From NCBI GenBank assembly GCA_041905405.1, contig JAYRLC010000005.1:62001-126000 (forward strand): a stretch of DNA of 64,000 nucleotides. The letters run 5' to 3'. The notes beneath the pieces were generated by a model that was not told the DNA's origin, ran no database searches, and saw nothing but the letters and a program-made list of their open reading frames with translations. Every line of letters starts with the position of its first letter. Position 1 is the first letter of the stretch. The translations under genes were made by a program, and so were the position numbers. Below are positions 33,446 to 42,004 of the stretch, one piece after another. Origin of the DNA: RAM1 sp041905405. Its GTDB lineage: Bacteria > Pseudomonadota > Gammaproteobacteria > Burkholderiales > Burkholderiaceae_C.

Positions 33446-35605
33446 ATGAGACTCCCCTCCTTCGTCCTTGTCCTTGCCGCGGTCGCCGCGTTGGCCCCCG
33501 CCGCACAGGCGCAGGTCACCCCGAAGTCAGTGGTCACCACCGACCAGGTCCGCGCCGAGCTGATGGCCCATGCGCCCGAGGGCGTCGAGCCCGGCAAGCC
33601 GGTCTGGCTGGGGCTGCAGATCACCCACAAGCCCGAATGGCACACCTACTGGAAGAATTCCGGCGATTCCGGCCTCCCCACGGTGCTCGAATGGACGCTG
33701 CCCGCCGGCGTCATCGCCGGCGACATCGACTGGCCCACGCCCAAAAAGATCCCCATCGGCACGCTGGCCAACTACGGCTACGAGAACACCGTGCTGCTGC
33801 CGGTGCCGCTGACCATCACGCCGCAGTTCAAGCCCGGCCTGCTGTCCGGCGAGCTGGACGTGAAGCTCAAGGCCGCCTGGCTGGTCTGCAAGAAGGAGTG
33901 CATCCCCGAAGAAGGCGAGTTCGCGCTGAAGCTGCCGGTCAAGAGCACGACGGCGATCAACGGCGCCGCGTTCGACGCCGCGTTCAACGCGCGGCCGCGC
34001 CCACTGGCCGCCGACACCAGCGTGCGGCCCGGCAGCCAGGTGCAGATCGACGGCAACGCGATCAAGCTCACCGTGCACAACCTGCCCGTGTCGCTGCGCG
34101 GCAAGACGCTGGCCGTGTTCCCCGAAACGCCCGAGGTGATCGAGACCGCCGCCACGCCCACGCAGGGCTGGAGCGGCGCGGTGTGGACAGCAAGCCTTCC
34201 GCTGTCGTCCCAGCGCAGCGCGAGCCCGTCGGTCATGCCGTTCGTGTTCGCGGCCGGCAGCGAGTCGTACCGCGGCGAGCTGAAGGTACTGGGCACCTGG
34301 CCCACGGTCGCGGCCGCCGCCACGGTGTCGCCCGCGCTGGACGCCGCGCTGAAGGCCAATGCGGCAGAGGCGGCCACATACAGTTCCTCCAGCAGCACCC
34401 CTTCACTGACTTTGGCTGCCGCGCTGCTGGGCGCGCTGATCGGCGGACTGATCCTGAACCTCATGCCCTGCGTGTTCCCGGTGCTGGCGATCAAGGTCGT
34501 GGGCTTCACGCAGCACGCGGCCGACGCGCGCGCGCGCCGCGCGGGCGGCCTGGCGTACACGGCCGGCGTGGTGGTGTCGTTCCTGGCGCTGGGTGCGCTG
34601 ATGCTGGGCCTGCGCGCGGCCGGTGAATCCATCGGCTGGGGCTTTCAGCTGCAGTCGCCCGCGGTCGTGGCGGCGCTGGCGGCGCTGTTCACCGTGATCG
34701 GGCTGAACCTGGCGGGCGTGTTCGAGTTCGGCAGCGTGCTGCCGTCCGGCGTGGCGTCGCTGCAGGCCAGGAACCCCACGCTCGATTCGTTCCTGTCGGG
34801 CGTGATGGCCGTGGCCATCGCTTCGCCCTGCACCGCGCCGTTCATGGGCGCATCGCTGGGCTTCGCCGTGGGCCTGCCGGCGGTGCAGGCGCTGCTGGTA
34901 TTTGCCGCCATTGGCGTGGGCATGGCGCTGCCCTATCTGCTGGCCAGCTGGGTGCCCGCGGTGGCGCGCGCCATCCCGCGCCCGGGCGCGTGGATGGACA
35001 CGTTCCGCAAGGCTCTGGCGTTCCCGATGTTTGCCACCGTCGCCTGGCTGGTCTGGGTACTGGGCCAGCAAAGCGGCATCGACGGCGCGGGCGTGCTGCT
35101 GGCGCTGCTGGTGTTGCTGAGCATGGTGGTGTGGGCGCTGACGCTGCGCGGCAACGCGCGCGTGGCGCTGGGCACCGTGTCCGTGCTGCTGCTGGGCGCG
35201 CTGGCCTTCACGGGCGGCAGCTACATCACGCAGGGCCAGCCGCCGGCGGCCACCGTTGCCGCCAACGCCGCGTGGCAGCCCTGGGCGCCGGGCCGTGTGG
35301 AGCAGATCGTGGACAGCGGCCAGCCCGTGTTCGTGGACTTCACGGCCGCCTGGTGCGTGACCTGCCAGTACAACAAGAAAACCACTCTGGCCAACGCGGA
35401 CGTTCTTGCGGATCTGGCGGGCAAGAACGTAGCATTGCTGCGCGCCGACTGGACGCGGCGCGACCCGGCCATCACCGCGGCGCTGGCCCGGCTGGGCAGG
35501 AGCGGCGTGCCGGTGTACGTGTTCTACAAGAAGGGCAGCACGCCCGTCGTGCTGTCCGAAATCCTGGGAGTGGATGAAGTCCGCTCCGTCATTGCCAAGC
35601 TCTGA
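33446..35605 (+). CDS. dsbD: Thiol:disulfide interchange protein, DsbD family
   Basis: This 719-residue inner-membrane protein passes electrons from cytoplasmic thioredoxin to periplasmic thiols. A signal peptide (residues 1-22) is followed by an N-terminal periplasmic domain with Cys148 and Cys152 (VCKKEC), as in the DsbC-like N-domain of ScsB/DsbD proteins. The membrane domain (about 310-590) contains the redox cysteines in LMPCVFP and SPCTAPF. The C-terminal thioredoxin domain has WCVTC (Cys637 and Cys640). The start was placed at the ATG before RLPSFVLV. A redoxin gene follows after 23 nt and is a likely partner. Confidence 0.9.
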   Translation: MRLPSFVLVLAAVAALAPAAQAQVTPKSVVTTDQVRAELMAHAPEGVEPGKPVWLGLQITHKPEWHTYWKNSGDSGLPTVLEWTLPAGVIAGDIDWPTPKKIPIGTLANYGYENTVLLPVPLTITPQFKPGLLSGELDVKLKAAWLVCKKECIPEEGEFALKLPVKSTTAINGAAFDAAFNARPRPLAADTSVRPGSQVQIDGNAIKLTVHNLPVSLRGKTLAVFPETPEVIETAATPTQGWSGAVWTASLPLSSQRSASPSVMPFVFAAGSESYRGELKVLGTWPTVAAAATVSPALDAALKANAAEAATYSSSSSTPSLTLAAALLGALIGGLILNLMPCVFPVLAIKVVGFTQHAADARARRAGGLAYTAGVVVSFLALGALMLGLRAAGESIGWGFQLQSPAVVAALAALFTVIGLNLAGVFEFGSVLPSGVASLQARNPTLDSFLSGVMAVAIASPCTAPFMGASLGFAVGLPAVQALLVFAAIGVGMALPYLLASWVPAVARAIPRPGAWMDTFRKALAFPMFATVAWLVWVLGQQSGIDGAGVLLALLVLLSMVVWALTLRGNARVALGTVSVLLLGALAFTGGSYITQGQPPAATVAANAAWQPWAPGRVEQIVDSGQPVFVDFTAAWCVTCQYNKKTTLANADVLADLAGKNVALLRADWTRRDPAITAALARLGRSGVPVYVFYKKGSTPVVLSEILGVDEVRSVIAKL

Positions 35606-35628
35606 ACGCTCAACCAAGGAGACCCGAC

Positions 35629-36234
35629 ATGCTGCGCCGAACCCTCATCGCCCTGTCCGCCGCTGCCTTCGCGGTCGGCGCCCATGCCGCCGCCGCCGTG
35701 GGCCAGCCCGCGCCCGATTTCACGCTCAAGGACGCGAGCGGCAAAACCGTGAAGCTGTCCGACTTCAAGGGCAAGCACGTCGTGCTCGAATGGACCAACC
35801 CCGGCTGCCCGTTCGTGCAGAAACACTACAACAGCGGCAACATGCCTGGCACGCAGAAGGAAGCCATGGGCAAGGGCGTGGTGTGGCTGGCCATCAACAG
35901 CACGGAAAAGGCCAGCGGCGACTACCTGGAGCCCGCCAGGCTCGTCGCCTGGAAGACCGAACGCAAGTCCAGCCCCAGCGCCGTGCTGATGGACGAGGAA
36001 GGCACCGTGGGCAAGGCCTACGGCGCGCGCACCACGCCGCACATGTACATCGTCAACCCGCAGGGCCAGCTGATCTATGCGGGCGGCATCGACAGCATTC
36101 CGTCGGCCAACGTGGCCGACATCGCCAAGGCCACCAACTACGTGAAGGCTGGCCTGTCCGAAGCGTTGGCCGGCAAGCCCCTGACGGCGGCCAGCACGCG
36201 GCCGTATGGCTGCTCCATCAAATACAAGTCCTGA
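35629..36234 (+). CDS. Periplasmic thioredoxin-fold redoxin
   Basis: This 201-residue exported protein has a signal peptide (1-20) and a peroxiredoxin/TlpA-like domain (GQPAPDFTLKD; VVLEWTNPGCPFVQKHY with Cys60). It lacks the CxxC pair, so Cys60 acts alone or with Cys196 near the C-terminus (YGCSIK). AAGGAGA upstream supports the start. It follows dsbD in the same direction and probably receives electrons from it. Confidence 0.88.
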   Translation: MLRRTLIALSAAAFAVGAHAAAAVGQPAPDFTLKDASGKTVKLSDFKGKHVVLEWTNPGCPFVQKHYNSGNMPGTQKEAMGKGVVWLAINSTEKASGDYLEPARLVAWKTERKSSPSAVLMDEEGTVGKAYGARTTPHMYIVNPQGQLIYAGGIDSIPSANVADIAKATNYVKAGLSEALAGKPLTAASTRPYGCSIKYKS

Positions 36235-36248
36235 GCGGTCGGTGCATG

Positions 36249-36300
36249 GCGCCCCCTTGTGGGGCGCGGCTGTGAGTGAGGCGCACGGCGGCGGTGCGCC
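36249..36300. repeat. Tandem hairpins after redoxin gene
   Basis: GCGCCCC (36249-36255) pairs with GGGGCGC (36261-36267), and GGCGCAC (36280-36286) pairs with GTGCGCC (36294-36300). They follow the redoxin stop by 15 nt and could stop or protect the transcript. No T-run follows, so this is not a standard intrinsic terminator. Confidence 0.4.
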
Positions 36301-36377
36301 TTCAACAGACCTTGGTCGCATGACGCGCCGTCTCATACCAACGCATGTGTGACGCGCGAAGCAGAGTTCCTAGCATG

Positions 36378-36405
36378 CGCAGTTCCCACACTTCCAGGAA
36401 CTGCG
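36378..36405 (+). promoter_or_regulatory. Perfect hairpin over start region of ADP-ribosyltransferase candidate
   Basis: CGCAGTTCC (36378-36386) and GGAACTGCG (36397-36405) form a perfect 9-bp stem with a 10-nt loop. The right arm ends at the base before the ATG at 36406 and contains the only purine-rich GGAA, so folding would hide the ribosome site. Translational control is inferred. Confidence 0.45.
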
Positions 36406-37296
36406 ATGTCCTTTTTTTCCACGCTCAGAAAGGTTGCGCCGTCACTCACGCGGCATACGCGCGCCCAGTCGATGTCACCGCCCGGCATAGGTTCATTCAC
36501 GTCTGGCACCCCAGCGGCACGGCGCATGTCCTATGCGTCGACACCGTCATACCCCCTGCAGAACAAGCCGCTTGCCATGGCACGCGCCCGCATGCGGGCA
36601 ATGACGCAGGCCGAGACCAGCAAACTGAATGCCAAAGGGATCCCGCCAGCGTCAGATGCCTGGCCGTCCTCCATCTTCGGGCCGAAGGGTCCCTTGAGTC
36701 AGACGCCGGTCATGACGCAGACCTATCGCGGCATGCCCTGTCAGGCGATCCAGCTGCGCGGTATTCACACCGCGAATGCCTTGCCGACCCAGGTCTTCAG
36801 GAACGGCATGGCCTCCGGCGGCCAGTGGTATCCCGAACACCGCCACGGCCTGGAGAGCGCGGCGCAACTGCATGCCGGCATGAACCTGACGGTTGGCCTG
36901 CGACGTGCCAAAGTCATGACGGCACCCACGCACCTGACCGTATTGCCCGCCGCGATTTCCTTGACGAGCAATCCATCGGTGGCGCTGCGCTTTGGCGAGC
37001 ACGATCCGGCCAGCCAGGTGCGTGAACGCGGCCAGGCCATCCTGTATGCGATCGACATCCGGCACAAGCGGGATCTGGTCGACCATCGCGACATACACCA
37101 GAACGGCACCGTTCCCGCTGAAGCCGAAACGACGTGGTTCGGCGACATCCCGGCGCAATGCGTGGTGGGCTACTACAAGTCCGCGGACAAGGACTCGCCT
37201 CTGGCATCGGTCCATGAACCGATGGGGTTGCAATGGGTTCCAAACCCCGGCTACCAGCCCGTGCGCGACGGCAAAATCTTTACCGACAAGAGCTGA
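36406..37296 (+). CDS. Candidate ADP-ribosyltransferase of cholera/pertussis-toxin type
   Basis: This 296-residue protein has no signal peptide; residues 1-55 are Ser/Thr/Pro/Arg-rich and probably disordered. From residue 115 the order of motifs follows toxin A-subunit ADP-ribosyltransferases: LRG with Arg118, LPTQVFRNG (125-134), ISLTSNPSVALRFG (184-197) in place of the STS strand, and AEAETTWFGDIPAQCVVGYY (238-257), with Glu239 and Glu241 as an ExE pair. The last stretch resembles the EQEV...GGIP...GWYR region of cholera toxin A. The STS-like motif is altered (LTS). It is an orphan gene between dsbD-redoxin and pgaA, with somewhat lower GC than its neighbours. The function is predicted from motif order only. 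Confidence 0.6.
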   Translation: MSFFSTLRKVAPSLTRHTRAQSMSPPGIGSFTSGTPAARRMSYASTPSYPLQNKPLAMARARMRAMTQAETSKLNAKGIPPASDAWPSSIFGPKGPLSQTPVMTQTYRGMPCQAIQLRGIHTANALPTQVFRNGMASGGQWYPEHRHGLESAAQLHAGMNLTVGLRRAKVMTAPTHLTVLPAAISLTSNPSVALRFGEHDPASQVRERGQAILYAIDIRHKRDLVDHRDIHQNGTVPAEAETTWFGDIPAQCVVGYYKSADKDSPLASVHEPMGLQWVPNPGYQPVRDGKIFTDKS

Positions 37297-37361
37297 CACG
37301 CCGCGTCAATGGCCGGTGCCGTCCTACACGGCGCACAAAAACAGACCGATACAGTCAATTC

Positions 37362-39926
37362 ATGACTGCCCGGTATCGACTTTCCTTACCGTTTGCAAGT
37401 TCTTGTTTCATATTGGCTTTTTGCGGTGCTGCGGTGTCGCAGCCGTTGGTGCAACAGAGTGCAAATCCCACCCCGCCTGCCACCTATGCGAAGGCCTCGC
37501 ATGACCAGCTGATCACCGACTGGCGGGCCGGCCGCGCCGATGGCGACACGGTGCTGATGCAGCTGCGCCAATGGCAGACGGCCACCAGCGAACCGGCCGC
37601 ACGCGCCCGTATCGCGTCCGACCGCATCGCCGTCGCCTGGCAGGCCGGTCGCGCCGCCGATGCAGTGGCAGCTGGGCGCGACGTGGGGGTGCCCACCGTA
37701 GCGGCGTATGCACTCGCGCCGCTGGCGGCCGCGGCCCGGCGCACAGGAGACACGGCAATGCAAGGCCAGGCCGTGCAACGGCGCATCGCGCTCGAACCGC
37801 AGGCGTTCGACGCGCGCGTGCAAGAAGCGCTGTGGCTCATCGACAGCGGCTCGCACGACGCGGCGCAACGCGCGGTCGATGCGCTCAATGCGCGCGCCGC
37901 CAACACGTCCGAACGCGTGGCCGTGCTGGAACTGCGCGCGGTCAGCGCCGAGACCCGCAACGACCTGCCCGGCGCGCGCCGCCACTACGACGACCTGCTG
38001 CGGCTGGACCCCGGCTACCGGCCGGCGCAGCGCAGCCGCATCTTCCTGGCGTCGCGCATGGGCACGCCGAACACCGCGCTGGCCGAGGCGCGCGCCGTGC
38101 CCGGCCTGCTGTCCCCGCTTGAGATGGCGTCGCTCGAACAGGAGGCGCTGGGCGAACGCCTGCGCTGGGCCATCGCCGAGCGTGACCGCGGCGGCGACGA
38201 CCTGCAGCGCTTCAGCGCGCTGGACGCCGTGCTGCGCGACGGTGACGCGCTGGCACGCCGGCTCACGGCCACCGACCCGACGCTGGACCAGCCCGAATGG
38301 CGTGCCGTGCAGCGTCGCCTGGACGCGGACCGGGTGGTCGCGCTGTTCCAGCGCGGAGGACGCGACGCCGATGTGGTGGCGCTGTATGAGTCACTGCGCG
38401 CCACCGGCCCCGCGCCCTGGTACGCCACGGCATCGGCCGCGGGCGCACAGGCGCGCCTGCGCCGCGCCGACCTGGCCGTGCCGCTGTACCAGACCGCGCT
38501 GCGTGACGGCGGTGATGCCGTGCGCATGCCCAGCGACGTGCACGTGGGGCTGGTCTATGCGTACCTGGACACCGCGCAGTTCGAGGCGGCCGACGTCCTG
38601 CTGGCCGACATGATCTCGCGCACGCCGCCGCTGTTGGCTAACTCGCCCGAGGCGGGCCGCCCCAACGACGAATACGGCGACCTGCTGGGCCTGCGCGCGC
38701 TGGTGCTGTTGTACACCGACAGGCCTGCGCAGGCGCAAAGCCAGTTCAATGAATTGACGGCGCTCGCGCCCCGCAGCGAGCCGTACCGCACGGGCCAGGC
38801 CCGCCTGCTGCGCCTGCGCGAGCAGCCCGACGCTGCGTTGCGCACCTTCGACGACGTGCTGGCCGACCACCCGCTGTCGGTGGACGCGCGTGCGGGCCGG
38901 GCCGAGACGCTGTACGACGCAGGCCGCATGCATGAGGCGACACAACGTTTGAACGAACTCGCGCAACTGCACCCCGGCCACGGCGCCGTGCGCAGCGCGC
39001 AGCGCACGCGCGACACGGTGATGGCACCGCGCCTGAGCGTGGAGGCCGTGCGCGGCCGCGATGGCGGCACGCTGTCCAACCGGGACTGGCGGGCCGAAGC
39101 ACGGCTGAGTTCCGGCTGGTACACGCGCGCCAATGAACACAATTGGCGCGTGTTCGCACGCCAGCTCTGGAGCAGCGCCGACATCGGCGGCACGAGCCTG
39201 GACGCGCCGCGCACGGGCCTGGGCCTGCAATGGCGCAGCGGCCGCTTCGACGGCGAGGCCGAGCTGCACCACACGCGCGACGACGTCGGCCCTGTAGCCA
39301 GTCCCCCGCGCACGGGCGGCCTGGCGTTGTCCGCCGGCTGGCGCGCGACCGACCACTGGCGGCTGTCAGCCGCGCTGGACACCAATAGCCATGACATCCC
39401 CTGGCGCGCGCGGCAGGCCGGCGTGGCCGGGCGCGACGCGTCGCTGGGCGTGGGCTATGTCGTGAACGAATCGCGCCGCCTGGATGCACGTATCGCGCGC
39501 ATGAGCCTGTCCGACGGCAACGACCGCAACGGCGCGTCTCTGGCCTGGCGCGAACGCTGGCTGAGCGGCCCGCGCTGGCAGCTGTCCACCACGCTGGCCG
39601 CCGACACGGCGCGCTACGCACAACAGAACGTTCCGTACTTCAGCCCGTCGCGCGAGGACACGCTGTCGCTGACCGGCCGCGCGCAATGGCTCACCTGGAA
39701 GCGCGACGACCGCGTGATGAATCAGGTGCTGGAGGCCGGCGTGGGCCGCTATCGGCAGGCTGGCTTTGGCAGCGGCGCGACGAACATGGTGCGCTATGCC
39801 CATGAATGGAACTGGGGCGCGGGCTGGCAGGTGCGCTACGGCCTGGGCACCAGCCTGCATCCGTACGACGGCGTGGGCGAACGCCGCCGCGAAATCTTCA
39901 TCGGCTTCTCGATGCCCTTCCTGTGA
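37362..39926 (+). CDS. pgaA: Poly-beta-1,6-N-acetylglucosamine export porin
   Basis: This 854-residue outer-membrane protein exports the PNAG polymer. A signal peptide (about residues 1-28) is followed by TPR-type helical repeats through the periplasmic half (to about residue 540). A C-terminal beta-barrel of about 300 residues has alternating strands and ends in Phe-Leu (GFSMPFL). The start is the ATG before TARYRLS, because the longer frame overlaps the previous gene. It leads pgaABCD, with pgaB 32 nt downstream. Confidence 0.9.
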   Translation: MTARYRLSLPFASSCFILAFCGAAVSQPLVQQSANPTPPATYAKASHDQLITDWRAGRADGDTVLMQLRQWQTATSEPAARARIASDRIAVAWQAGRAADAVAAGRDVGVPTVAAYALAPLAAAARRTGDTAMQGQAVQRRIALEPQAFDARVQEALWLIDSGSHDAAQRAVDALNARAANTSERVAVLELRAVSAETRNDLPGARRHYDDLLRLDPGYRPAQRSRIFLASRMGTPNTALAEARAVPGLLSPLEMASLEQEALGERLRWAIAERDRGGDDLQRFSALDAVLRDGDALARRLTATDPTLDQPEWRAVQRRLDADRVVALFQRGGRDADVVALYESLRATGPAPWYATASAAGAQARLRRADLAVPLYQTALRDGGDAVRMPSDVHVGLVYAYLDTAQFEAADVLLADMISRTPPLLANSPEAGRPNDEYGDLLGLRALVLLYTDRPAQAQSQFNELTALAPRSEPYRTGQARLLRLREQPDAALRTFDDVLADHPLSVDARAGRAETLYDAGRMHEATQRLNELAQLHPGHGAVRSAQRTRDTVMAPRLSVEAVRGRDGGTLSNRDWRAEARLSSGWYTRANEHNWRVFARQLWSSADIGGTSLDAPRTGLGLQWRSGRFDGEAELHHTRDDVGPVASPPRTGGLALSAGWRATDHWRLSAALDTNSHDIPWRARQAGVAGRDASLGVGYVVNESRRLDARIARMSLSDGNDRNGASLAWRERWLSGPRWQLSTTLAADTARYAQQNVPYFSPSREDTLSLTGRAQWLTWKRDDRVMNQVLEAGVGRYRQAGFGSGATNMVRYAHEWNWGAGWQVRYGLGTSLHPYDGVGERRREIFIGFSMPFL

Positions 39927-39958
39927 TGCCCTTGTGATGACCTGGTGACGCCTGTCCG

Positions 39959-42004
39959 ATGAAGTACCTGCTTGCACTCCTGACCCTCGCTGCCTCCGTC
40001 GCCTGGGCACAGGCGCCCGAACGCCCGCTGCCCCCCGCCGCCGCGCCGCTGCCGTCCGACGGCCAGACGCTGCGCGTGATCGCGTTCCACGACGTGCGGC
40101 CCAATGTGCGCGCGAGCTTTGCGACAGACCCCGACGAGTCCGCAATCGATGAGACCACGCTCGCCGGCCTGTTCGGCTGGCTCAGGGCCAACGGCTGGCA
40201 GCCGGTGAGCCTGGAGCAGGCTGTGCGCGCGCGCCAGGGCGGCGCGCCGCTGCCGGCCAAGGCCGTGCTGCTGACCTTCGACGACGGCTATGCCAGCGCC
40301 TACACCAAGGTGTTCCCGCTGCTGCGCCAGTTCAACTACCCCGCCGTCATGGCGCTGGTCACGAGCTGGATGGAAGTGCCCGCCGGCGGACAAGTGCGCT
40401 ACGGTCTGCAGCCCGTGCCGCGCGAGCGCTTCATGACCTGGGCGCAGGCACGTGAGATGGCGCGCTCCGGCCTGGTCGAGTTTGCCAGCCACAGCCACAA
40501 CCTGCACCGCGGACTGCAAGGCAACCCGCAGGGCAATCTGCTGCCCGCCGCTACCACGCATGCGTACGACGCGCAGCGCAAACGCTACGAGGATGATGCC
40601 ACCTGGCTCGCGCGTGTACACGCCGACCTGCGCACCAGCCGCAACCTGATCGAGCGCCACACGGGCCAGCGCCCGCGCGCGCTGGTGTGGCCCTATGGCG
40701 CATGGAACGTCCCCGCGCAGCAGGCCGCCGAACGCGCGGGCCTGCCCGTCGCATTCACGCTGGAGGACGGGCCCAACGACGCGTCGGTGCCCCTGTCGCG
40801 CCTGCGCCGCGCCTACGCCACCTACGACATCGACCCGCCGGGCTACCAGGTGCTGCTGTCGCAGCCGGCCGATGCGCCTGGCACGCGCGGGCCGCAACGC
40901 GCGATGCACGTGGACCTGGACTATGTGTGGGACGCCGATCCGGCGCAGCAGGAACGCAACCTGTCACTGCTGCTGGACCGCGTGCGCGCGGCCGGGCCGC
41001 GCACCGTGTTCCTGCAGGCATTCGCCGACCCCGACGGCGACGGCGTGGCCGACGCGGTGTACTTCCCGAGCAGCGTGCTGCCCATGCGCGCCGACCTGTT
41101 CAACCGTGTGGCCTGGCAACTGCGCACGCGTGCCCGCGTGCAGGTCTATGCGTGGATGCCGGTCATGTCGTTCCGCCTGCCCGCCGGCCACCCGGTCGCC
41201 GCGCGCACCGTGGTCGCGATGCCCGGAACCGACCCGCACAAGACGGCGGGCCGCTACCACCGGTTGTCGCCGTTCGACGCCGACGCACGGCGCGTGATCG
41301 GCGCGATCTATGACGACCTGGGCCGCCACGCGTCGTTTGCAGGCGTGCTGTTTCACGACGACGCCACACTGGCAGACGACGAAGACGCCAGCCCCGCCGC
41401 CCTCGCCGCGCTGCGCGCCGCCGGCCTTTCCGATGACGTGGCGGCGCTGCGCGCCGACCCCGCACTGGCCGCGCGCTGGACGGCGCACAAGACGCATGCG
41501 ATCACCGCGTTCACGCTGGAGCTGGCGCAGCGGCTGCGCCAGTGGCACCCGCGCCTGCACACGGCCCGCAACTTCTACGCTCGCCCGCTGCTGGAGCCGA
41601 CCGCCACGGCCTGGTTCGCGCAGGACTATGCGCAGGCGCTGCACGACTACGACTACGTCGCGGTCATGGCCATGCCCTTCATGGAAAAGGTCGCGAAACC
41701 TCATGAGTGGCTGGCCGAGCTGGCCCGCCATGCCGCCGCCACGCCGCTGGGGCTGGAGCGCACGGTGTTCGAGCTGCAGGCGCGCGACTGGCACACCGGC
41801 AAGCCCGTGCCCGACGCCGAGCTGCTCAAGCAGGTGGCGCTGCTGCGCCGCGCGGGTGTGCGCCACATCGCGTACTACCCCGACGACTTCCACAGCAACC
41901 AGCCGTCACTGGCTGCCGTGCGGCAGGCCGTGTCGGTGCGCGAGACGCTGTCGGGCGAACCCGAAGGGCTGGACACCCCGCCCGAGCTGGAGCCCCGGCC
42001 ATGA
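39959..42004 (+). CDS. pgaB: Poly-N-acetylglucosamine N-deacetylase
   Basis: This 681-residue periplasmic protein partly deacetylates PNAG before export. The N-terminal carbohydrate-esterase domain has TFDDGY (residues 106-111, Asp108 and Asp109) and HSHNLH (178-183), which supply the metal site. The C-terminal half (about 300-660) is the glycoside-hydrolase-like domain, with DLDYVWDADPAQQERNL at its start. The signal peptide ends VAWAQA and has no lipobox Cys. This differs from E. coli PgaB, which is a lipoprotein. The stop overlaps pgaC (ATGA). Confidence 0.93.
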   Translation: MKYLLALLTLAASVAWAQAPERPLPPAAAPLPSDGQTLRVIAFHDVRPNVRASFATDPDESAIDETTLAGLFGWLRANGWQPVSLEQAVRARQGGAPLPAKAVLLTFDDGYASAYTKVFPLLRQFNYPAVMALVTSWMEVPAGGQVRYGLQPVPRERFMTWAQAREMARSGLVEFASHSHNLHRGLQGNPQGNLLPAATTHAYDAQRKRYEDDATWLARVHADLRTSRNLIERHTGQRPRALVWPYGAWNVPAQQAAERAGLPVAFTLEDGPNDASVPLSRLRRAYATYDIDPPGYQVLLSQPADAPGTRGPQRAMHVDLDYVWDADPAQQERNLSLLLDRVRAAGPRTVFLQAFADPDGDGVADAVYFPSSVLPMRADLFNRVAWQLRTRARVQVYAWMPVMSFRLPAGHPVAARTVVAMPGTDPHKTAGRYHRLSPFDADARRVIGAIYDDLGRHASFAGVLFHDDATLADDEDASPAALAALRAAGLSDDVAALRADPALAARWTAHKTHAITAFTLELAQRLRQWHPRLHTARNFYARPLLEPTATAWFAQDYAQALHDYDYVAVMAMPFMEKVAKPHEWLAELARHAAATPLGLERTVFELQARDWHTGKPVPDAELLKQVALLRRAGVRHIAYYPDDFHSNQPSLAAVRQAVSVRETLSGEPEGLDTPPELEPRP

